A DNA stretch of 10,239 nucleotides, taken from contig CAYZBM010000069.1 of NCBI GenBank assembly GCA_964476705.1, positions 1 through 10,239 on the forward strand, given 5' to 3'. The notes under the pieces are model-generated. The model was not told where the DNA came from. It saw nothing but the letters and a program-made list of their open reading frames with translations, and did not search any database. Every line of letters starts with the position of its first letter. Position 1 is the first letter of the stretch. The position numbers and the translations under genes were made by a program. The stretch is from CAYZBM01 sp964476705 (lineage in GTDB: Bacteria > Pseudomonadota > Alphaproteobacteria > Rickettsiales > UBA6187). This document shows, in pieces, positions 6,184 through 10,239 of this stretch.

Positions 6184-7428
6184 ATGTCAAAGCAGGCCGT
6201 TACCAAAGTTAGAGTTGAAACTAATGAATTTAATAATGAGCATATAGATGTCTCTAATTTACCAGATTTGGTTTTAGAACGAGAAGAGATTTTGTCGTCT
6301 TTAAGTCACATGCAATCAGTTGTCGAGAGAAAAACTACTATTCCTATTTTGGCTAATGTTAAATTAGAGTCAAAGTCAGGTAGAGTTACACTTACTTGTA
6401 CTGATATGGAATTAGCGTTATCAGAAGAAATAAATGCTATAGTTAACAAACCGATAGTCTTAACTGTACCTGTGCATATGTTTTATGAAATAGTTAAAAA
6501 AATGCCTGCTCATTCAAAAATAGAATTATTAATTGATAAAAAACAGCAAAATAGTTTAATTGTTAGATCAGGGTCTGCTAGCTTTCTTTTATCTTTTTTA
6601 GAGGCTGATAATTTTCCAATTATTGAGTTTGGCAAATCTGATTTGCATTTTACTTTAGATAGTTCTTTATTATCGGAACTAATTAATAAAACACGTTTTG
6701 CTGCTTGCACCGATGTTAATCGTTATGCTTTAAACGGAGTATATTTTCATGTGGTTGATGGTGAATTAGTTTGTGTCGCAACTGATGGTCACAGACTAGC
6801 AAAAGTTGCAATTAAAGCGCCGCAAACTTCAGTGCCAATTCCTGGCGTTATCATCCCAAGAAAAACTTGTGCGGAAATCTCTAAACTTTTATTAAATACT
6901 AAAGGTGATGTAAGTATTGCGATCTCGCGGACTAAAATAGTTTTTGCTTTTGGTGATGTTATATTAATTTCTAAAATTATTGAAGGTAACTATCCTGGAT
7001 ATCAGAATGTTATACCAAAACAATTTAAAAATATAATGGAAGCTAATGTTGAAGAATTAAAAGAAGCTGTAGATCGCGTATCTATAGTCTGTCCAGAAAC
7101 AACTAGAGCAATTTGTTTTTCACTCAAAAAAATTGCTGATTTACCTGCCAATTCTCCCTTTAAGGATATTAGTGATTTTTCTGGAATTTTAGAGCTTGAT
7201 GCTACTAATGAAAATAGAGGCAAAGGTATTGAGACCGTCCTAGTTAATTATGATGGTGATGCCGGTAAAGTTAATTTTAATTCTCGTTATATTATGGAAG
7301 TTCTATCACTTATTGAAGGACCAAAAGTTCATTTTAGCTTTAGTTTAGATGATGGATTAAGTACAGTTTTTGATCCTGATAATGCCAAAGCTTTATTTGT
7401 AGTTATGCCAATGATTATGGAGGAGTAG
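6184..7428 (+). CDS. dnaN: DNA polymerase III beta subunit (sliding clamp)
   Basis: DnaN forms the ring-shaped dimeric clamp that tethers DNA polymerase III and many repair proteins to DNA. At 414 residues it is longer than the usual 365-380. The clamp fold begins near residue 29 (LVLEREEILSSLSHMQSVVERKTTIPILANV), leaving an N-terminal extension of about 28 residues. Conserved landmarks are RYALNGVYF (180-188), TDGHRLAK (200-207), EGNYPGYQNVIP (267-278) and the terminal VVMPM (406-410). An apparent insertion of about ten residues lies near 317-332. The end reads MPMIMEE, where the clamp pocket normally ends in MPM followed by a basic residue. No Shine-Dalgarno sequence precedes the ATG; a TTG around codon 29 would remove the extension but also lacks one. 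It lies between dnaA and recF, the classical order, and its last codons contain the recF ribosome site. Confidence 0.97.
   Translation: MSKQAVTKVRVETNEFNNEHIDVSNLPDLVLEREEILSSLSHMQSVVERKTTIPILANVKLESKSGRVTLTCTDMELALSEEINAIVNKPIVLTVPVHMFYEIVKKMPAHSKIELLIDKKQQNSLIVRSGSASFLLSFLEADNFPIIEFGKSDLHFTLDSSLLSELINKTRFAACTDVNRYALNGVYFHVVDGELVCVATDGHRLAKVAIKAPQTSVPIPGVIIPRKTCAEISKLLLNTKGDVSIAISRTKIVFAFGDVILISKIIEGNYPGYQNVIPKQFKNIMEANVEELKEAVDRVSIVCPETTRAICFSLKKIADLPANSPFKDISDFSGILELDATNENRGKGIETVLVNYDGDAGKVNFNSRYIMEVLSLIEGPKVHFSFSLDDGLSTVFDPDNAKALFVVMPMIMEE
7419..7425 (+). promoter_or_regulatory. Shine-Dalgarno for recF inside the last codons of dnaN
   Basis: GGAGGAG overlaps the last two Glu codons of dnaN and is the strongest ribosome site in the window. 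It lies 15 nt before the TTG start of recF, longer than the usual 5-9 nt, which suggests re-initiation or coupled translation after dnaN stops at 7426-7428. Confidence 0.55.
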
Positions 7429-7440
7429 CATCTAAAGCTT

Positions 7441-8541
7441 TTGCCTAATTCTTTTAATAAGATTAATATAGATTCTTTGTCGTTACGCAATTTTCGTAAT
7501 TATAAATCTATAGACTTTGAATTTAAATCTAATTTTACAGTTTTTACTGGTGAAAATGGTATTGGCAAAACTAATATATTGGAAGCTATTTCATTTTTAT
7601 CTCCAGGCAAGGGCTTGCGTTATTTAAATAAAATTGATGAAGCAAATTATCAGCATCAAGATAGTTGGTTTGTTTCAGCTTTACTTACTAATTTATTTGG
7701 GCAAAGTAAAATAGTCACTTCTTGCGACAAGCAAAAGAAAAAAAGACATATTTTACTTAATGATAAAGCCATAACTAAGCAAGCAGAACTTGCTAAACTT
7801 GTTAGCATGAACTGGCTAACTCCACAAATGGATGGTTTATTTATAGGGAGTAGTTCAAGGAGGCGGAAATTTTTAGATAAAATAGTTAGTAATTTTTATC
7901 CCGATCACGATAGTCATATTTATATATATGAAGATTCAATGCGGCAAAGGGCAAAATTACTCCAAGAATATGCTGATCCCTTATGGATAAAAATTCTTGA
8001 AGATAAAATGGCGCAAAAAGCTATTGCTATCGCGGCAGCAAGAATAGAAACAATACAGCTTATAACGCAAGATATAGAAAATACTAAAAGCAATTTTCCT
8101 AAAGCTCAAATTAAAATTATAGGTTTTGTTGAGGACTTGCTTAGTAAACATAAGGCCCTTGAGGCTGAAGAAATATTTAAAGAAAAATTATTTCATAATC
8201 GTATAACAGACAAAAATAGTAAAAGAACAGGATCCGGTATACATTTAAGTGACATAGAAGTTAGTCATCAAGCTAATTTAATTAAGGCGGCTTTTTGTTC
8301 AACTGGCGAGCAAAAAGCTTTACTTATAAATATATTACTTGCAGAAATTAGAACTAAAATTGCCTGGCAAAACACCGTACCAATTTTGCTTTTAGATGAA
8401 ATAATTGCACATTTAGACGAAAATAGACGCAAAAGCCTCTTTTCTGATCTTCTAGAACTTAATTGCCAGGTATTTACAACTGGAATTAAGCCTGAAGCCT
8501 TTGATTTTATTGCTAATTACGCTACTATATTGCGACTGTGA
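7441..8541 (+). CDS. recF: DNA replication and repair protein RecF
   Basis: RecF is an SMC/ABC-type ATPase that, with RecO and RecR, loads RecA onto gapped DNA. The 366 residues match the family length. Visible motifs are the N-terminal strand and NFRNY signature (LSLRNFRNYKSIDFEF, 13-28), Walker A GENGIGKT (37-44), the RRRKFLD block (140-146), the ABC signature STGEQKALL (287-295), Walker B ILLLDE (315-320) and D-loop AHLDENRR (323-330). The start is TTG at 7441: the upstream in-frame codons are only HLKL before the dnaN TAG, and the next TTG (7477) would cut into the first beta strand. recF therefore lies in the same reading frame as dnaN, separated by one TAG and four codons. It probably shares the dnaN transcript. 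Confidence 0.97.
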   Translation: MPNSFNKINIDSLSLRNFRNYKSIDFEFKSNFTVFTGENGIGKTNILEAISFLSPGKGLRYLNKIDEANYQHQDSWFVSALLTNLFGQSKIVTSCDKQKKKRHILLNDKAITKQAELAKLVSMNWLTPQMDGLFIGSSSRRRKFLDKIVSNFYPDHDSHIYIYEDSMRQRAKLLQEYADPLWIKILEDKMAQKAIAIAAARIETIQLITQDIENTKSNFPKAQIKIIGFVEDLLSKHKALEAEEIFKEKLFHNRITDKNSKRTGSGIHLSDIEVSHQANLIKAAFCSTGEQKALLINILLAEIRTKIAWQNTVPILLLDEIIAHLDENRRKSLFSDLLELNCQVFTTGIKPEAFDFIANYATILRL

Positions 8542-8552
8542 TCAATCTAGCC

Positions 8553-8578
8553 ATAATGCGATATTGAAGGCGCATTGT
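8553..8578 (+). terminator. Weak stem-loop after recF
   Basis: ATAATGCG (8553-8560) pairs with CGCATTGT (8571-8578) across a 10-nt loop, with one G-T pair. It lies 11 nt after the recF stop, the expected place for a terminator, but no T-tract follows, so termination here is uncertain. Confidence 0.35.
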
Positions 8579-8610
8579 ATATTAAGTAGCTTGAATTTTT
8601 GTAACCTTTA

Positions 8611-8630
8611 TATGTTTATATTGAAACATA
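8611..8630 (+). repeat. Short inverted repeat in the recF-omp spacer
   Basis: TATGTTT (8611-8617) and AAACATA (8624-8630) form a perfect 7-bp A/T-rich stem with a 6-nt loop. It has no poly-T tail and no assigned role. Confidence 0.35.
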
Positions 8631-8654
8631 ATTGTAAATATACTATATGCTTGC

Positions 8655-8677
8655 TTCAAGTTGTAGTATTTCTTGAA
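8655..8677. repeat. Inverted repeat overlapping the -35 of the first omp promoter
   Basis: TTCAAG (8655-8660) and CTTGAA (8672-8677) are exact reverse complements 11 bp apart, spaced about two helical turns centre to centre. The right arm covers most of the predicted -35 hexamer (8673-8678), a typical operator position. The regulator is unknown. Confidence 0.35.
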
Positions 8678-8701
8678 TCTACTATAAATTACAAATATTA
8701 T
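8673..8701 (+). promoter_or_regulatory. Promoter for the first outer-membrane protein gene
   Basis: TTGAAT (8673-8678) and TATTAT (8696-8701) are separated by an optimal 17 bp and lie about 30 bp before the start codon, so the leader would be short. This is the best-matching promoter I see in the window. A second pair, TTGTAG (8661-8666) with TATAAA (8683-8688) at 16 bp, overlaps it. Confidence 0.5.
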
Positions 8702-8732
8702 TTAAATTATTAATTTTAATAGGTGAATGATT

Positions 8733-9332
8733 ATGTTTAAAAAAGTTGTTATTTTGTCAGCTCTAGCTTCAACTATGTTAGTTGCTTATACTGCTAATGC
8801 TGATGTTGTAAAACCTTATGTTGGTTTTAATGTTGGAATAAATGATGTTACTTCAAAAGATAAGGTTGATAATAATCGTCCTGACCTTGGTACAGAAGTA
8901 AATGCATTTGTTGGTGCTCGCATTACTGAAAATTACAGAACTGAGCTAGCTTACTTAGGTGCGCGTAATACAAATAAAGATAGTGTTGATGATACTACTT
9001 ACAAAAACAGATTAACTTTAAATGGTGCTGTTTGGAATAACTACTATGATATTAAAAATTCTAGTAAATTTACTCCATATGTTGGTTTTGGTTTAGGTGC
9101 TGCTAAAGCTAGAGTAAAAACTACATATGCTGATGGAAGCAATCAAGTAAAAGTAAGTGATACTGTTTGGATTTATGAGCCTAAAGTTGGGGTTTCTTAC
9201 AATATAGATGCTCATAATGATATTAACTTAGGTTATAACTATATCACCAGTTCAAAAGGAAAAGATCAAGGTACTGATTTTGGAAGATATAAAGACCATA
9301 TTATCGAAATCGGTTATAGATATAGCTTCTAG
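8733..9332 (+). CDS. Outer-membrane beta-barrel protein, first of tandem pair
   Basis: This is a secreted small barrel protein of 199 residues. The signal peptide is clear: FKK, a hydrophobic run, then TANA with likely cleavage after A23, leaving DVVKPYVGF. Alternating aromatic and polar strands follow, including NYRTELAYLG, AVWNNYYDIKNS and FTPYVGFGLGAAKA, and the chain ends GYRYSF. A C-terminal Phe is the recognition mark for the BAM insertion machinery. Size and pattern fit an eight-stranded OMP_b-brl-type barrel; substrate or adhesion role is unknown. I place the start at 8733: AGGTGA (8721-8726) is then 6 nt away, exactly as in the downstream paralogue, whereas an ATG at 8727 would abut it. 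It is flanked by a promoter and a strong terminator, so it is probably monocistronic. The repeated FTPYVGFG motif recalls rickettsial surface antigens, but I do not assign one. Confidence 0.88.
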   Translation: MFKKVVILSALASTMLVAYTANADVVKPYVGFNVGINDVTSKDKVDNNRPDLGTEVNAFVGARITENYRTELAYLGARNTNKDSVDDTTYKNRLTLNGAVWNNYYDIKNSSKFTPYVGFGLGAAKARVKTTYADGSNQVKVSDTVWIYEPKVGVSYNIDAHNDINLGYNYITSSKGKDQGTDFGRYKDHIIEIGYRYSF

Positions 9333-9365
9333 TCTTTGCTTGTAAGCTAACTGCTTATTAAATTT

Positions 9366-9401
9366 AAAAGGCCTCTATTTATGGAAAATAGGGGCCTTTT
9401 T
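9366..9401 (+). terminator. Strong intrinsic terminator after the first omp gene
   Basis: The arms at 9366-9380 and 9386-9400 pair over 15 bp with one G-T wobble, around a 5-nt loop ATGGA. The stem core is GGCCTC / GGGGCC, and the T-run continues to 9401. A matching A-run precedes the stem, so it could also act on the other strand. It lies 34 nt after the stop codon and separates the two omp genes into different transcripts. Confidence 0.9.
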
Positions 9402-9428
9402 ATTGAAATTTCTAAAGCCTAGTACCGC

Positions 9429-9454
9429 AGCTCTTATTTGCACCTAAATGAGCT
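9429..9454. repeat. Imperfect hairpin in the omp-omp spacer
   Basis: AGCTC and ATTT (9429-9433, 9436-9439) pair with AAAT and GAGCT (9446-9454), with a two-base bulge and a 6-nt loop. It lies upstream of the second omp gene, near a consensus TATAAT hexamer (9470-9475) that lacks a good -35. The true promoter of the second gene is unclear: TTGTAT (9482-9487) with TATTAA (9505-9510) at 17 bp is another weak candidate. Confidence 0.35.
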
Positions 9455-9550
9455 TATTGTTAATTTATTTATAATTAATAGTTGTATTCTATGCCATTTT
9501 GCTGTATTAAAGAGTAGCTTGTGAAGTTACAAAATAATTACAATATAGAT

Positions 9551-9557
9551 AGGTGAG
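9551..9557 (+). promoter_or_regulatory. Ribosome binding site of the second omp gene
   Basis: AGGTGAG lies 6 nt before the ATG at 9564. The same AGGTGA with the same spacing occurs before the first omp gene, which fixes the start there too. Confidence 0.75.
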
Positions 9558-9563
9558 AAAATT

Positions 9564-10172
9564 ATGTTTAAAAAAACTATAGTGTTTTTAATTGCTATAT
9601 CAGCTTTGCTATTTTCTAATATAGCCAATGCTGCTGATATTAAGCCTTATTTAGGCTTAAACATTGGAGTTGGAGTTCCAACTAGCACCAAAGACGGTAA
9701 AGATCGTTTAGGTCAAAAATATAATTCTAATGGCTCGACAAGCCTTTATGTTGGCTTAAAAGTTAACAATAATTATAGAACTGAAATAGCTTATCTTGAT
9801 AACTATAATGATAGTAATGATTTTTTTGGTCTGTATAGCGATGAATTAGAGCTACAAGGCGCTATGTGGAATAACTATTATGATTTTAAAAATTCTACTA
9901 ATTTTACTCCTTATGTTGGTTTTGGGATTGGTGCGGCTAAATTAAATAATAAAATAAATATTTTAGGTATAAAAGTAGGTGATGATAGCGCTACAGTTTC
10001 TGTATACCAACCTAAAGCAGGTATTGCTTATGACATTAATGAGCATCACAGTATAAATCTTGGTTATAGCTTTATTACAACCTCTACAGCTAAACTAAAT
10101 TTAGGCGGAGATGATGTTAATAAAAAATATCAAGCTAATAATTATGAAATAGGTTACAGATATACCTTCTAG
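9564..10172 (+). CDS. Outer-membrane beta-barrel protein, second of tandem pair
   Basis: This 202-residue protein is a paralogue of the barrel encoded just upstream. It has a signal peptide (MFKK, hydrophobic core, IANAA; cleavage around residue 23-24) and mature start DIKPYLGLNIG. Shared blocks include NYRTEIAYL, GAMWNNYYDFKNS, FTPYVGFGIGAAK, the PKAGIAYDI--H--INLGY segment, and the closing YEIGYRYTF with a C-terminal Phe for BAM recognition. The strands are well conserved between the two proteins, while the segments between them (about 38-60, 78-92, 125-140 and 175-192) differ in length and residues, the pattern expected for surface loops. The first nine bases after ATG are also nearly the same. 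It has its own ribosome site and lies beyond a strong terminator, so it should have an independent promoter. Specific function is not recognisable. Confidence 0.88.
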   Translation: MFKKTIVFLIAISALLFSNIANAADIKPYLGLNIGVGVPTSTKDGKDRLGQKYNSNGSTSLYVGLKVNNNYRTEIAYLDNYNDSNDFFGLYSDELELQGAMWNNYYDFKNSTNFTPYVGFGIGAAKLNNKINILGIKVGDDSATVSVYQPKAGIAYDINEHHSINLGYSFITTSTAKLNLGGDDVNKKYQANNYEIGYRYTF

Positions 10173-10186
10173 TTAGCCTACATGTT

Positions 10187-10218
10187 ATATAGTATTTCAT
10201 GATTGAAATGACCTATAT
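10187..10218 (+). repeat. Two-part hairpin after the second omp gene
   Basis: ATATAG (10187-10192) pairs with CTATAT (10213-10218), and inside it ATTTCA (10194-10199) pairs with TGAAAT (10204-10209) around TGAT, with an uneven internal loop. It starts 15 nt after the stop codon, where a terminator belongs, but no T-tract follows. The following GGATCCTGAAC (10222-10232) at the window edge could be the first arm of another palindrome. Confidence 0.45.
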
Positions 10219-10239
10219 TATGGATCCTGAACAAAACAT

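Noticed and set aside
6510..7223. Minus-strand ORFs (6510-6710 and 7002-7223) inside dnaN
   Set aside because: They are antisense shadows of conserved clamp sequence without ribosome sites.
8501..8713. 70-codon plus-strand ORF overlapping the end of recF
   Set aside because: It starts inside recF in another frame, has no ribosome site, is rich in Cys, Ile, Leu and Tyr as expected from random A+T-rich spacer, and runs over the promoter of the first omp gene.
8727..8732. Upstream ATG of the first omp gene (MIMFKK start)
   Set aside because: It directly abuts AGGTGA, leaving no spacing; the ATG at 8733 gives the same 6-nt spacing and MFKK start as the paralogue.

Overview
The window is A+T-rich (about 70% by eye) and holds a chromosomal housekeeping block: sdhE-mfd on the minus strand, diverging from dnaA-dnaN-recF on the plus strand, with an outer-membrane protein pair to the right and a cut-off Rpn/PD-(D/E)XK transposase-like gene at the left edge. 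Low GC, the sdhE-mfd neighbourhood, the Rpn-type gene and small barrel proteins ending in aromatic residues suggest an alphaproteobacterium, probably a host-associated one (Rickettsiales- or Holosporales-like). I cannot name the genus from the sequence.

Layout: (1) 1-172, minus, N-terminal 57 codons of an Rpn-family nuclease; (2) 173-363, spacer with no convincing signal; (3) 364-4127, minus, sdhE followed 23 nt later by mfd; (4) 4128-4532, a 405-bp divergent spacer with a candidate sdhE promoter, an 18-bp palindrome, two inverted repeats and a perfect TTAA-N7-TTAAC (CtrA-type) box ahead of dnaA; (5) 4533-8541, plus, dnaA, a 148-bp spacer with two hairpins, dnaN, and recF, which sits in the same frame as dnaN behind a single TAG; (6) 8542-10239, plus, two tandem paralogous outer-membrane beta-barrel genes separated by a strong intrinsic terminator, then an edge sequence with hairpin structure.

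How the genes fit together: DnaA starts replication, DnaN is the sliding clamp, RecF loads RecA at gaps, and Mfd couples repair to stalled transcription, so the core is replication and repair. SdhE flavinylates succinate dehydrogenase. The two Omp proteins are exported surface barrels with near-identical start contexts (AGGTGA, 6 nt, ATGTTTAAAAAA), so they are probably duplicates that have diverged in their loops.

I found no CRISPR array, RNA gene, complete mobile element or clearly new multi-gene system. The points worth checking are local: the in-frame dnaN/recF junction, motif substitutions in Mfd, the CtrA-like site, the DnaN termini, and palindromic elements in the spacers. No consensus DnaA boxes were seen, so I do not call an origin here.
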